In this document: piece after piece, positions 6,189 to 6,196 of the stretch
Position numbering within the stretch: position 1 is the stretch's first letter
Layout of the letters: each line of letters opens with the position of its first letter
NCBI RefSeq assembly: GCF_001298715.1
Contig: NZ_CDSC02000261.1
Coordinates: 1 to 6,196, forward strand
Length of the DNA: 6,196 nt
Source of the DNA: Bathymodiolus azoricus thioautotrophic gill symbiont
Lineage (GTDB): Bacteria > Pseudomonadota > Gammaproteobacteria > PS1 > Pseudothioglobaceae
Reading direction: 5' to 3'
Program-made: the position numbers and the translations under genes
Notes under the pieces: generated by a model
The model's database searches: none
Told to the model about the DNA's origin: nothing
Seen by the model: only the letters and a program-made list of their open reading frames with translations

Positions 6189-6196
6189 TAGACAAA

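Noticed and set aside
6127..6195. Minus-strand hydrophobic frame from the window edge ending in TAA at 6129-6127, as the end of a small membrane protein
   Set aside because: Two minus-strand frames here translate as hydrophobic because the strand is T-rich. The run is short, has no family-like motif and cannot be told from chance.

Overview
The window is a compact, AT-rich, gene-dense bacterial chromosomal segment. AccA and the DUF47 protein closely resemble gammaproteobacterial (E. coli-like) versions. The accA-tilS proximity, low GC, very short spacers and overlapping gene ends fit a streamlined gammaproteobacterium. A marine sulfur-oxidiser of the SUP05/Thioglobus type or a related symbiont is my best guess, but that is inference from general character, not from a marker gene. 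Almost everything here is core metabolism, and I see no mobile element, CRISPR array, tRNA, rRNA or defence system.

Layout. (1) Positions 37-2137, minus strand: accA (carboxyltransferase alpha subunit of acetyl-CoA carboxylase) followed by tilS (tRNA-Ile lysidine synthetase). tilS begins at a TTG codon inside the last codons of accA. A perfect extended -10 (TGTTATAAT) lies upstream of accA. (2) Positions 2138-2300: a 163-bp divergent promoter region. (3) Positions 2301-4480, plus strand: a tight three-gene operon of a DUF47/PhoU-like phosphate transport accessory protein, a PiT-family phosphate permease and a small BolA/IbaG-type protein. The permease and bolA overlap by 4 bp (ATGA). (4) Positions 4477-4659, minus strand: a 60-aa DUF1289 four-cysteine protein, tail-to-tail with bolA and overlapping it by 4 bp. 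(5) Positions 4660-4727: a 68-bp divergent promoter region. (6) Positions 4728-6035, plus strand: a RhlE-type DEAD-box RNA helicase with a lysine/asparagine-rich tail. (7) Positions 6036-6196: no complete gene. On the minus strand there is a short protein-like reading frame that looks like the C-terminus of a convergent gene, cut off at a TGA at 6131-6133. It is followed by AT-rich sequence with a small 12-bp tandem repeat.

How the genes work together: accA feeds malonyl-CoA into fatty-acid synthesis, and tilS makes lysidine so that AUA codons are read correctly. The DUF47-PiT pair is a recognised low-affinity phosphate uptake module. The co-transcribed BolA-like protein (probable Fe-S/glutaredoxin partner) and the neighbouring four-cysteine DUF1289 protein have no established link to phosphate uptake. 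The points most worth a second look are the translational coupling of bolA to the permease, the CxC loop in that BolA, a possibly leaderless DUF1289 gene, and the cut-off reading frame after rhlE.
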